Below are positions 53,537 through 61,525 of a stretch of DNA of 64,000 bases, in pieces; position 1 is the stretch's first letter, and each line of letters opens with the position of its first letter. This DNA is from Myxococcales bacterium. GTDB lineage: Bacteria > Myxococcota_A > Polyangia > Haliangiales > Haliangiaceae. The notes beneath the pieces were generated by a model. That model had not been told where the DNA came from. It made no database searches and saw only the letters and a program-made list of their open reading frames with translations. The stretch lies in NCBI GenBank assembly GCA_016794525.1, contig JAEUJY010000002.1, positions 1 through 64,000 on the forward strand, in the 5' to 3' direction. Position numbers and translations under genes: made by a program.

Positions 53537-54712
53537 ATGATCGCCCTCGGTCGCGCGGCGGCCGTCGCCGCCATCCTGACCCTGGCCGCCGGCGTCGCCG
53601 AGGCCGATTCGTTCGGTGGCATCGCCGCCAACGAGAAGAGCTACCTGGTCGGCGCCAGCCGGGTGTGCACGCCGATCGTCGTCACCGCCGGCGCCGCGAC
53701 CGGCAGCCCGGCGTGCCACGCGGCGCCCGCCGACGAGGTGGCCCGGCTGTCGACCCGGCTGCCGTCGGCCGAGCGCGGCCCCAAGGCGGCGCTCACCGCC
53801 ACCGCCAAGGGCCGCGTGCTCACCGTCGCCGGCGCCGACGGCGCCGCCGTCGCCCGCTGGACCAGCGCCGACACGATCTCGAGCGTCGTCGACGTCTGGC
53901 AATCGCCGACCGGGCGGCTGATCGTCGTCGAGTTCGTCGTGCGCCGCGCCGGCCGCGAGCTGCACGACGTCGTCGGCCTCGACCGCGGGCTCGGGCGCGG
54001 CGAGCCGCCGACCACGCCGCCGCCGACCGATCCGCCGACCACGCCGCCGACCACGCCGCCGCCGACCGATCCGCCGCCGGCCGTCGATCCGCAGGTGGCC
54101 CGGGTGGTCGCCGCCACGCGCAAGGCCAAGGGCAAGACCGCGCGGAAGGGCTGGCTCATCGTGCTGAGCCTGGCGCCCGATCACCCCGAGGCGCTGTACC
54201 GCGTGGCAGCGAGCGACGCCGCCGCCAAGCGCACCGCCGCCGCGATCGAGGGGCTCGAGGCGCTGGCCCGGTCGAAGGCGCCCGACGCCGTCGAGTGGCT
54301 GGTCGACGCGCGCTTCGACAAGGCGTTCGCCAAGCTGGTCGGCGACGCGCGCTTCCGCGCCGCGGTCGGCTTCGATCGCGCGCCGACCTCGACCTACGAG
54401 CGGCTGATGGGCCTCGGCGGCGAGTGGGAGCAGCCGCTGGCGCCGTGCGATCGCCCCGAGATGCGCCTGACGCTCAAGCGCGATCGCCGCTTCACGCTGC
54501 AGCTGCGCACCAGCTGCCAGGGCTCGCGCGACAAGGTCACGTACCGCGGCACGTGGGCGGCGACCGGCGACGCGCTGACCCTGCAGCTGCCCAAGCCCGA
54601 CGTCGGCGACGACCAGATCCCGTGCCTGCTCGCGGTCGACAAGGACGAGGACGTGCTGCGCTGCCAGGTCGACGAGGAGCTGGCGTTCGAGGCGCGGCCG
54701 TCGCGGCGCTGA
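53537..54712 (+). CDS. Secreted protein with Pro/Thr linker, unrecognised
   Basis: A 391 aa protein with a signal peptide (MIALGRAAAVAAILTLAAGV, then AEA). The first domain of about 130 residues has two cysteines (SRVCTPIV, SPACHAAP). A (TPPPTDPPTTPP)-type linker sits at about 155-178. A helical middle part follows (ALARSKAPDAVEWLVDARF). The C-terminal beta-rich domain (MGLGGEWEQPLAPCDRPEMR, then LTLKRDRRF) resembles small lipocalin-like secreted domains, with four cysteines in total. I recognise no family. The ATG lies about 60 nt from the divergent hydrolase start. Confidence 0.75.
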   Translation: MIALGRAAAVAAILTLAAGVAEADSFGGIAANEKSYLVGASRVCTPIVVTAGAATGSPACHAAPADEVARLSTRLPSAERGPKAALTATAKGRVLTVAGADGAAVARWTSADTISSVVDVWQSPTGRLIVVEFVVRRAGRELHDVVGLDRGLGRGEPPTTPPPTDPPTTPPTTPPPTDPPPAVDPQVARVVAATRKAKGKTARKGWLIVLSLAPDHPEALYRVAASDAAAKRTAAAIEGLEALARSKAPDAVEWLVDARFDKAFAKLVGDARFRAAVGFDRAPTSTYERLMGLGGEWEQPLAPCDRPEMRLTLKRDRRFTLQLRTSCQGSRDKVTYRGTWAATGDALTLQLPKPDVGDDQIPCLLAVDKDEDVLRCQVDEELAFEARPSRR

Positions 54713-54730
54713 GCTCCTGCGCAACGCTCG

Positions 54731-54782
54731 GCCGTCGACATCAGCCTTCGACGTCAGCCGTCGACGTCAGCCATCGACATCG
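54731..54782. repeat. 13-bp tandem repeat spanning the ALDH stop codon
   Basis: Four units of 13 bp (GCCGTCGACATCA, GCCTTCGACGTCA, GCCGTCGACGTCA, GCCATCGACATCG). On the minus strand each of three consecutive units contains TGA; the first met is the real stop at 54767-54769. The gene end has thus been duplicated outward, as in element copy C. It occupies most of the 54-nt gap. Confidence 0.85.
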
Positions 54783-56278
54783 AACCGCACGCCCTGGGCC
54801 AGCGGCAGCGCGCGGCCGTAGTTGATCGTGTTGGTGGCGCGGCGCATGTACGCCTTCCAGCTGTCCGAGCCCGACTCGCGGCCGCCGCCGGTGTCCTTCT
54901 CGCCGCCGAACGCGCCGCCGATCTCGGCGCCCGACGGGCCGATGTTGACGTTGGCGATGCCGCAGTCCGAGCCGCGGGCGCCGAGGAAGCGCTCGGCCTC
55001 GCCGAGGTCGCGGGTGAAGATCGACGACGACAGGCCCTGATCGACGGCGTTGTGCAGCGCGATCGCCTCGTCGAGGTCGCGGTAGCGCGTGACGTACAGG
55101 ATCGGCGCGAAGGTCTCGTCGAGCATCGGCCCGGCCTGCGCCGGCAGCTCGACCAGCGCCGGCCGGCGGTAGACGCCGCCGCCGAGGTCGACCGCGGCGC
55201 CGCCGTGGATCCGGCCGTCGTGGGCGCCGGCCCGGGTCAGCGCCGCGGCCATCGCCGCGCCGGCGCCGGCGTCGATCAGCGGGCCGACCAAGGTCGCCGG
55301 GTCGCGCGGGTCGCCGACCTTGACCGAGGCGTAGGCCTTGATCAGCCGCGGCACCAGCGCGTCGTAGACGTCGGCGTGGACGAACAGCCGGCGCAGCGTC
55401 GTGCAGCGCTGGCCGGCGGTGCCCATCGCCGCGAACGCGATCGCCCGCAGGGCCAGGTCGAGGTCCGCCGACGGCGCGACGATCGCGCCGTTGTTGCCGC
55501 CCAGCTCGAGCAGCGCGCGGCCGAACCGCGCCGCCAGCCGCGGCCCCACCGCGCGGCCCATCGCCGTCGAGCCGGTCGCCGAGACCAGCGGCACCCGGCG
55601 GTCGTCGACCAGCGCCTGGCCGACCGCCGGCCCGCCGATCACGACCGCGCTCAGGTCGGGCGGCGCGTCGGCGAACCCGGCGCACGCCCGCGCGAACAGC
55701 GCCTGGGTCGCGAGCGCGGTCAGCGGCGTCTTCTCCGACGGCTTCCACACGCACGGGTCGCCGCAGATCAGCGCCAGCGCCGCGTTCCACGCCCACACCG
55801 CGACCGGGAAGTTGAACGCCGAGATGATCCCGACGACGCCCAGCGGGTGCCAGGTCTCCATCATGCGGTGATCGGCGCGCTCGCTCGGCAGCGTGTGGCC
55901 GCCGATCTGCCGCGACAGGCCGACGGCGAAGTCGCAGATGTCGATCATCTCCTGCACCTCGCCGGCGCCCTCGCTGGCGATCTTGCCGGCCTCGATCGTG
56001 ACCAGCCGCGCCAGGTCGTCCTTGGCCGCGCGCAGCACGTCGCCGAAGCGCCGCACCAGCTCGCCGCGGCGCGGCGCCGGCACCGCGCGCCACGCGGCGA
56101 ACGCCGCCGCCGCCCGGCCGACCGCGGCCCCGACGTCGGCGGTCTCGGCGACGTGGCCGAGCAGCTCGCCGGTGATCGGCGAGCGCGCCGGCACGCCGTG
56201 GTCGCCCAGCGCGGCGGCGCCGACGCCCAGGCGGTCGAGGAGGTGGCGGGTGTCGGCGACGACCGAGGGCAGGGGCAT
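54767..56278 (-). CDS. amaB: ALDH7-type aldehyde dehydrogenase (alpha-aminoadipic semialdehyde/P6C dehydrogenase)
   Basis: A 503 aa NAD-dependent dehydrogenase. Signatures of the ALDH7/AmaB class: ISAFNFPVAVWAWN, WKPSEKTPLTA, SATGSTAMGR, the catalytic Glu in LELGGNN, the catalytic Cys in GTAGQRCTTLRR, and ESGSDSWKAYMRR near the end. It oxidises the piperideine-6-carboxylate/aminoadipate semialdehyde of lysine breakdown in this family; the substrate is inferred. The ATG at 56278 has TACGGC six nt upstream, a weak -10. No other lysine catabolism gene is adjacent. Confidence 0.92.
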   Translation of the reverse strand: MPLPSVVADTRHLLDRLGVGAAALGDHGVPARSPITGELLGHVAETADVGAAVGRAAAAFAAWRAVPAPRRGELVRRFGDVLRAAKDDLARLVTIEAGKIASEGAGEVQEMIDICDFAVGLSRQIGGHTLPSERADHRMMETWHPLGVVGIISAFNFPVAVWAWNAALALICGDPCVWKPSEKTPLTALATQALFARACAGFADAPPDLSAVVIGGPAVGQALVDDRRVPLVSATGSTAMGRAVGPRLAARFGRALLELGGNNGAIVAPSADLDLALRAIAFAAMGTAGQRCTTLRRLFVHADVYDALVPRLIKAYASVKVGDPRDPATLVGPLIDAGAGAAMAAALTRAGAHDGRIHGGAAVDLGGGVYRRPALVELPAQAGPMLDETFAPILYVTRYRDLDEAIALHNAVDQGLSSSIFTRDLGEAERFLGARGSDCGIANVNIGPSGAEIGGAFGGEKDTGGGRESGSDSWKAYMRRATNTINYGRALPLAQGVRFDVDG

Positions 56279-56414
56279 GGGCAAGCCGTACCGCTGCCCT
56301 CGCGCCAATGCAACCCATCGAAACCACTCGTGCGATCTCGACCCGCGCGGAGAATCGCCGACGCCTTGAACCTCGGCGGCCCGTCCGGACACCAACTCCC
56401 GAAACCCGCAGCGC

Positions 56415-56420
56415 TATGCT
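56415..56420 (+). promoter_or_regulatory. -10 element TATGCT, 7 nt before GTG 56428
   Basis: TATGCT then CTCCCTC then GTG. The ATG inside this hexamer (56416) would otherwise be taken as the start codon of the sigma gene. If the hexamer is the -10, translation must begin at GTG 56428. Confidence 0.58.
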
Positions 56421-56427
56421 CTCCCTC

Positions 56428-57075
56428 GTGGCCAAGCACCCCAGCGACGCATCCGGACCGACCCGGTCCGGAGAGCGTCCGCTCCAGTCGCTCGACGAGC
56501 GCGAGCTGGTGGCCCGGTGCAAGGCCAGCAACCGCGCCGCCCAGGACGAGCTGTACCACCGGTTCCGCCGGGTGGTCGCCGCCAACCTCTACCGGGTGCT
56601 CGGCGATCGCGGCGAGCTCGAGGACCTCGTGCAAGAGGTCTTCGTCATCGCGTTCCGCGGCCTCGCGAACTTCCGCCACGAGGCGCAGCTCGCGACCTGG
56701 CTCTACCGGATCTGCGTGAACGTCGCGTTCGGCCGGATGCGCAGCCGCGGCCGCCGGCCGCCGCCGATCGCGGTCGCCGATCTCGAGCAGGCCTCGAACC
56801 AGTCGAGCGCGTCCGATCGCCCCGAGTCGCCGGAGCGCGCGCTCGAGCGGCGCGAGGATCAGGAGCGGGTCTACGCGGCGCTCGACCAGCTGCCGCCCAA
56901 GAAGCGGATCGTGCTCTACCTGCACGAGATCGAGGGGCGCGACCTCACCGAGATCGCGTACCTCGTCGACTCGAACCCGGTGACGGTGCGCACGCGCCTG
57001 TTCTACGCGCGCCGCGAGTTCTACAAGATCCTCACCGGCCAGGCCGCCGGCGGGGCTGGCGGAGGCGAGCCGTGA
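56428..57075 (+). CDS. ECF-type RNA polymerase sigma factor
   Basis: A 215 aa sigma factor (219 aa if ATG 56416 is used). Region 2: LVARCKASNRAAQDELYHRF, then LEDLVQEVFVIAFRGLANF and LATWLYRICVN. Region 4: LDQLPPKKRIVLYLHEIEGR, then DLTEIAYLVDSNPVTVRTRL. It pairs with the FecR-type anti-sigma factor whose GTG overlaps its stop (GTGA at 57072-57075), the standard ECF/anti-sigma operon. It diverges from the ALDH gene. Confidence 0.93.
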   Translation: MAKHPSDASGPTRSGERPLQSLDERELVARCKASNRAAQDELYHRFRRVVAANLYRVLGDRGELEDLVQEVFVIAFRGLANFRHEAQLATWLYRICVNVAFGRMRSRGRRPPPIAVADLEQASNQSSASDRPESPERALERREDQERVYAALDQLPPKKRIVLYLHEIEGRDLTEIAYLVDSNPVTVRTRLFYARREFYKILTGQAAGGAGGGEP

Positions 57076-58583
57076 GCCACGTCGCCCCCCACCGCCTGGC
57101 CGACCTGGTGCGCGGCCGCCTGACCGGCGGCGCCGCGCGTCGCGCCCACCGCCACGTCGACGGCTGCGACCGTTGCCGCCGCGCGCTCGATCAGGTGCGC
57201 AGCGCCCACGCGGCGTTCGCCGAGGTCGCGGCCGCGCCGGCGCCCGAGCTGCGCTGGGACCGCGTGCGCGCGCAGACCTACTGGCAGCTCGGCACGGGCT
57301 CCCATCCGGCGATGCCGGCGGCGTCCGCGCCGGCGCCGCGGCGCTGGCCCTGGCTGGCGGCGCCGCTCGGCCTCGCGGTCGCCGCGGCCGGCGTGTGGTT
57401 CGCGCTGGCGCCATCGACGGTGGGCCCGCTGCCGGCGGTGGCGGTCGCGCCGCCGGCGCTGGCGCCCGCGCCCGCGGTGATCGCCCCCGCCGCGCCGATG
57501 ACCGCGGTGGTCACGCTGGTCGAGGCCAGCGGCGCCGTCGTGACCGCGGCCGGCGACAGCCTGGTCGGCGGCAGCGCGGTCGGCGCGCACGGCCTGGGCG
57601 CCGGCGATCGCATCACCACCGACGAGGGCCGGGTCGCGGCGCAGTTCGGGCCGGCGTCGACGATCACCGTCGGGCCGCACTCAAGCGTGACGCTGGCGCA
57701 CTTCGACGCCCGCGCGGTCGAGCTGGTGCTCGGCGAGCGCGGCCGGATCGACATCGAGGTCAGCCACCGCGCCGCCGATCAGCGGTTCGTCGTGCGCGCC
57801 GGCACCCGCACCGTCGAGGTGCGCGGCACGGCGTTCCGGGTCGAGCGCGACGGCGCGCGGGTCGCGGTGGCGTGCGAGCACGGCCGGGTCGCGGTCGCGA
57901 CCGCCGACGGCGCCGACGGCGTCGAGCTGGGCGCCGGGCAGGCGCTGGCGGTGGCCGACGGCGAGCCGGTGCTGGCGCGCCAGGTGCGGCCGATGTCCGA
58001 GGCCGAGCTGGGCGAGCTGATCGCGGCGCGGCCCCAGGCGCTGCCCCAGTGGACCGATCCGGCGACGATCTTCCGCACCACCGCGGCCCTGCCGCTGGTG
58101 GTGCCCCCGGGCCACGTCGTCCACATCGACGGCGTGCCGGCCGGCGTGGGCTCGCTGTGGCGGCGCCTGCCGCCGGGGCGGCACCTCGTCGAGGCGCGCG
58201 ATCGCGACGGGCGCGCGTCCAGCCAGTGGGTCGAGCTCGACGGCGCGACCGCCGAGCGCCCGGTGGCGCTGGCGCAGGCCGAGCCGGCGCTGGCGGCGAC
58301 CGGGACCGCCACCGCGCGGCGGCAGCGGCTGGTCGAGCTGTCGCGGGCGCTCGATCAAGCGCAGCTGCGCGGGTGCGTGCGCTCGCTGGCCAAGCAGGGC
58401 CTGGCCGACGGGACCCACGTCGAGCTGGAGGTCGGCGTGCAGGCGTCGGGCGCGATCCGCTACCTGAACATCGTCGAGACCGACCTGCCGGATCGCGTGG
58501 CGGCGTGCGTGCGCGACGTCGTCGGGCAGACGCGGCTGGGCGCGGGCGCGCAGGTGTCCTGGCGCCACCGCGTGACCTTCTGA
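57072..58583 (+). CDS. FecR-domain anti-sigma factor with C-terminal AgmX/TonB-like domain
   Basis: A 503 aa single-pass membrane protein. The N-terminal anti-sigma zinc finger has HRHVDGCDRCRRAL (HxxxCxxC). A transmembrane helix follows (PWLAAPLGLAVAAAGVWFAL). The periplasmic FecR domain includes LGAGDRITTDEGRVAAQFGP and TVEVRGTAFRVERDG. A PEGA-like segment follows (VHIDGVPAGVGSLWRRLPPG). The C-terminal domain resembles AgmX/TonB C-terminal folds (LRGCVRSLAKQGLADGTHVE, then GAIRYLNIVETDLPDRVAAC). It should hold the sigma factor at the membrane and release it on an envelope signal; which signal is not visible. Confidence 0.88.
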   Translation: MSHVAPHRLADLVRGRLTGGAARRAHRHVDGCDRCRRALDQVRSAHAAFAEVAAAPAPELRWDRVRAQTYWQLGTGSHPAMPAASAPAPRRWPWLAAPLGLAVAAAGVWFALAPSTVGPLPAVAVAPPALAPAPAVIAPAAPMTAVVTLVEASGAVVTAAGDSLVGGSAVGAHGLGAGDRITTDEGRVAAQFGPASTITVGPHSSVTLAHFDARAVELVLGERGRIDIEVSHRAADQRFVVRAGTRTVEVRGTAFRVERDGARVAVACEHGRVAVATADGADGVELGAGQALAVADGEPVLARQVRPMSEAELGELIAARPQALPQWTDPATIFRTTAALPLVVPPGHVVHIDGVPAGVGSLWRRLPPGRHLVEARDRDGRASSQWVELDGATAERPVALAQAEPALAATGTATARRQRLVELSRALDQAQLRGCVRSLAKQGLADGTHVELEVGVQASGAIRYLNIVETDLPDRVAACVRDVVGQTRLGAGAQVSWRHRVTF

Positions 58584-58589
58584 GTTCCA

Positions 58590-58625
58590 GGGGCTCGTCG
58601 CCGAGCCCAGGTGGAGCCGGACCCG
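58590..58625 (+). repeat. Diverged 3' element: hairpin plus AGGTGG box
   Basis: Seven nt after the anti-sigma stop lies a perfect stem GGGCTCG-TCGC-CGAGCCC (58591-58608), directly followed by CAGGTGG. This is the same order as hairpin plus CAGGTGG in copies A, B and D, with a different but fully paired stem. The distal boxes are absent. It may also act as the operon's terminator. Confidence 0.55.
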
Positions 58626-58687
58626 GTATCCGCGGCTGCCGCTCCCCATCTTGAGCGCGGCGCCGCGATCGCCGATCATGGCGAGCG

Positions 58688-59548
58688 ATGATCCGCTACG
58701 AGACGCGTGACTGGTTCGCGATCCTGACCCGCGTGCGCGGCACGGTGTTGCCGCGGATCGCGGTGCGCGTCTTGATCGTCGCGGCGATCGGCCTCGGCGC
58801 CGCGGCGCTGCGACGCTACGACGTGGTCGACCTCGCGATCCCCGGCATCATCCACACGATGGTCGGGGTGGCGCTCGGCCTGTTGCTGGTGTTCCGCACC
58901 AACGCGTCGTACGACCGCTACTGGGAGGGGCGGCGGCTGGTCGGCGCGATGATCAACAACGCGCGCGACCTGCTGCGCCAGGGCGCGAGCTACCTGCCGC
59001 CGGATCTGCACGCGCCGCTGCGCGACCACACCGTGGCGCTGTACGCGTCGATCCGCCGCTACCTGCGCGACGAGCGCACCTGGCCCGAGCTCGAGGGCTC
59101 GCTGCCGCCGGCGCTGCTGGCCAAGCTCGCGGCGACGCGCTGCCCGCCGCTGGCGATCGCGCGCGCCCTCGGCGATCTGTTCGTCGACGCGGCCAGCCGC
59201 GGCACGAGCGAGCAGCGGCTGGTGATGCTCGACGCGGCGGTCTCCGAGATCGTCGACAGCCTCGGCGGCTGCGAGCGCATCCTGCGCACGCCGGTGCCGT
59301 TCGCCTACGCGCACCACATCAAGGGCTTCCTGACCCTGTTCTGCCTGAGCGTGCCGCTGGCGCTGCTGCCGGCGATGGGGTGGGCGACCGGGCCAGCCGC
59401 GGCGGTGGTGGCGTACGCGCTGTTCGGCATCGACGAGATCGGCGTCGAGATCGAGGACCCGTTCGGCTACGACCCCAACGACCTGCCGCTCGAGGCCATC
59501 GGCGACAACCTGACGGTCGACGCCGAGCAGGCGCTGGCTGCGGCGTGA
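58688..59548 (+). CDS. Bestrophin family (UPF0187) anion channel protein
   Basis: A 286 aa integral membrane protein. Family signatures: RTNASYDRYWEGRR, GCERILRTPVPFAYAHHIK and IDEIGVEIEDPFGYDPNDLP. Hydrophobic helices lie near 25-40, 50-68 and 205-245. Bacterial bestrophins form pentameric ion channels; ion selectivity cannot be read here. ATG at 58688; GATCAT eight nt upstream is a weak -10 candidate. It is monocistronic. Confidence 0.93.
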   Translation: MIRYETRDWFAILTRVRGTVLPRIAVRVLIVAAIGLGAAALRRYDVVDLAIPGIIHTMVGVALGLLLVFRTNASYDRYWEGRRLVGAMINNARDLLRQGASYLPPDLHAPLRDHTVALYASIRRYLRDERTWPELEGSLPPALLAKLAATRCPPLAIARALGDLFVDAASRGTSEQRLVMLDAAVSEIVDSLGGCERILRTPVPFAYAHHIKGFLTLFCLSVPLALLPAMGWATGPAAAVVAYALFGIDEIGVEIEDPFGYDPNDLPLEAIGDNLTVDAEQALAAA

Positions 59549-59613
59549 CGTCTCAGCCCCGCGGCTAACTCATCGAGATCGTGCGGGCGGGGCGGTGGGG
59601 CGGCAGATCGCCC

Positions 59614-59653
59614 TTGCGTTCCGCGCGCTTGGCATCATTATCAGTCGTATGAT
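59614..59653 (+). promoter_or_regulatory. Promoter and candidate TetR operator of the exporter operon
   Basis: -35 TTGCGT (59614-59619), 16-nt spacer, -10 CATTAT (59636-59641), then 7 nt to ATG 59649. A 20-bp inverted repeat ATCAT-N10-ATGAT (59634-59653) overlaps both the -10 and the start codon in an unusually AT-rich patch. It is the natural candidate site for the TetR repressor encoded at the operon's end. Confidence 0.55.
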
Positions 59654-60608
59654 CAAAAACGGCGCCGCGCTCCTGGCCGCGCTCGCGCTCGCCGCGTGCG
59701 GCTCCCCGGATCCATCGCGCGGGCGCTACCAGGGGATGATCGAGCTCGAGCAGATCGACCTGGCGTTCGAGACGGGCGGGCGGGTGACGGTGCGTGCGGT
59801 CGAGCCGGGGCGCGCGGTGCACGCGGGCGACGTGATCGCCCGCCAGGACGACGTGCTCGATCGCGAGCAGCGGGCGATCCGCGCCCGCGAGCTCGACGTG
59901 GCGCGCGCCGAGCTGGCGCTGCTCGAGGCCGGCAGCCGCCCCGAGGAGATCCGCTCGGCCCAGGCCCAGCTGGGCGCGGCGCGGGCCAGCGAGCGCGCGC
60001 TGACCAAGGAGCAGGCGCGCCAGGTCCGGCTGGTCGAGCGCGGGGTCGCCCCGGCCGCGGTGATCGACGACGTCGACGCGCAGGTGGCGCGGGCCCGCGG
60101 CGAGCGCGAGAGCCTGGAGGCGCGGGTGCGGCTGCTCAACCGCGGCGCCCGGGGCGAGGACGTGGCGCGGGCCAAGGCGCGGGTGGCGCTGGCCGAGGAG
60201 GCGCTGACGCTCGAGGAGCGGCGCCTGGAGAAGCGGGTGCTGACCGCGCCGATCGACAGCGTCGTGCTCGACGTCTACCCGCAGGCCGGCGAGGTGGTCG
60301 CGGCCGGCGCGCCGATCGCGTCGCTGATCGATCGCCGCCGCCCCTACGCCGACGTGTTCGTGCCGGTGGCCGAGGCGCCGCGGCTGCAGGTCGGCACCGC
60401 GATGCGGGTGATCGTCGAGGGCGCGGCGCCGGTGACCGGCGCGGTCGAGTGGATCGCGCCCCACGCCGAGTTCACGCCGCGCTTCGTCTACAGCCCGCGC
60501 GAGCGGCCCAACCTGACGGTGCGGGTGCGGGTGCGGCTCGACGATCCCGCGGGTCGGCTGCACGCCGGGCTGCCGGCGTACGCCGAGCTGGCGACGAGGG
60601 CGCCGTGA
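59649..60608 (+). CDS. HlyD/membrane fusion-type lipoprotein of an ABC exporter
   Basis: A 319 aa periplasmic adaptor anchored as a lipoprotein (MIKNGAALLAALALAAC). Barrel-sandwich half-motifs (GRVTVRAVEPGRAVHAGDVI, then VLDVYPQAGEVVAAGAPIAS) flank a long coiled-coil of about 130 residues (DREQRAIRARELDVARAELA). A beta-barrel domain follows (RRPYADVFVPVAEAPRLQVG). It resembles E. coli YbhG/YhiI. ATG 59649 is chosen for the lipobox and the promoter spacing. It overlaps the ATPase gene by GTGA. Confidence 0.9.
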   Translation: MIKNGAALLAALALAACGSPDPSRGRYQGMIELEQIDLAFETGGRVTVRAVEPGRAVHAGDVIARQDDVLDREQRAIRARELDVARAELALLEAGSRPEEIRSAQAQLGAARASERALTKEQARQVRLVERGVAPAAVIDDVDAQVARARGERESLEARVRLLNRGARGEDVARAKARVALAEEALTLEERRLEKRVLTAPIDSVVLDVYPQAGEVVAAGAPIASLIDRRRPYADVFVPVAEAPRLQVGTAMRVIVEGAAPVTGAVEWIAPHAEFTPRFVYSPRERPNLTVRVRVRLDDPAGRLHAGLPAYAELATRAP

Positions 60609-61525
60609 CCGAGCTGGTGATCGAGACCCACGGCCTGGGGCGCCGCTTCGGCGAGCTGGTCGCGGTGGCCGGCGTCGATCTCGCCGTCGCCAAGGGCGAG
60701 ATCTTCGGCGTGCTCGGGCCCAACGGCGCCGGCAAGTCGACGACGATCCGGATGCTGTGCGGGATCCTCGATCCGTCGAGCGGCGACGGCCGCGTGGTCG
60801 GCCACGACATCCGCACCGAGCCCGAGGCGATCAAGCAGCGCATCGGCTACATGACCCAGCGCTTCAGCCTGTACGAGGATCTCACCGTCGAGGAGAACCT
60901 GCAGTTCTACGCCGGCATCTACGGCGTGCCGCGGCGGACCCGGGCGGCGCGGGTGGCCGAGGTCGTCGCCGAGCACGGCCTGGGCGATCGCCGGCGCCAG
61001 CTGGCCGGCACGCTGTCGGGCGGTTGGAAGCAGCGGGTGGCGCTGGCGTCGGCGACGATCCACCGGCCGCCGCTGCTGTTCCTCGACGAGCCGACCGCCG
61101 GCGTCGACCCGGTCAGCCGCCGCCAGTTCTGGACCGAGATCCACCGGCTGGCCGCCGGCGGCACCACCGTGCTGGTCACGACCCACTACATGGACGAGGC
61201 CGAGCGCTGCCACCGGCTGGCGTTCATCTTCGGCGGCCGGCTGCTCGACGTCGGGCGCCCCGACGAGATCATCGCCCGGGCCGGCCTGAGCGCGGTCGAG
61301 ATCGAGGTCGAGCGGCCGGTCGAGGTCGGCGCCGCGCTGGCCGCGCACGCGGCGGTGATCGGCGTCGAGCCGCTCGGTCACCGGCTGCGGGTGGTGGCCC
61401 GCGCCGACGACGCGCTGGCCCTGGTCACCGGCGTGGTCGGCGCGCCGCCGCGCCACGCGCCGGCCCGGGTGTCGGTCGAGGACGCGTTCGTGGCGATGGT
61501 GCGCGGCGAGGCGGTGCGGGCGTGA
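60605..61525 (+). CDS. ABC exporter ATPase subunit
   Basis: A 306 aa ATPase. Walker A GPNGAGKST (about 38-46), Q-loop YMTQRFSLYEDL, signature LSGGWKQR, Walker B LLFLDEPTAGVDP and switch His TTHYMDEAERC. A C-terminal domain of about 80 residues follows. One nucleotide-binding domain only, so it must dimerise, unlike the double-ATPase YbhF. It overlaps both neighbours by four bases (GTGA at each end). Confidence 0.94.
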   Translation: MTELVIETHGLGRRFGELVAVAGVDLAVAKGEIFGVLGPNGAGKSTTIRMLCGILDPSSGDGRVVGHDIRTEPEAIKQRIGYMTQRFSLYEDLTVEENLQFYAGIYGVPRRTRAARVAEVVAEHGLGDRRRQLAGTLSGGWKQRVALASATIHRPPLLFLDEPTAGVDPVSRRQFWTEIHRLAAGGTTVLVTTHYMDEAERCHRLAFIFGGRLLDVGRPDEIIARAGLSAVEIEVERPVEVGAALAAHAAVIGVEPLGHRLRVVARADDALALVTGVVGAPPRHAPARVSVEDAFVAMVRGEAVRA

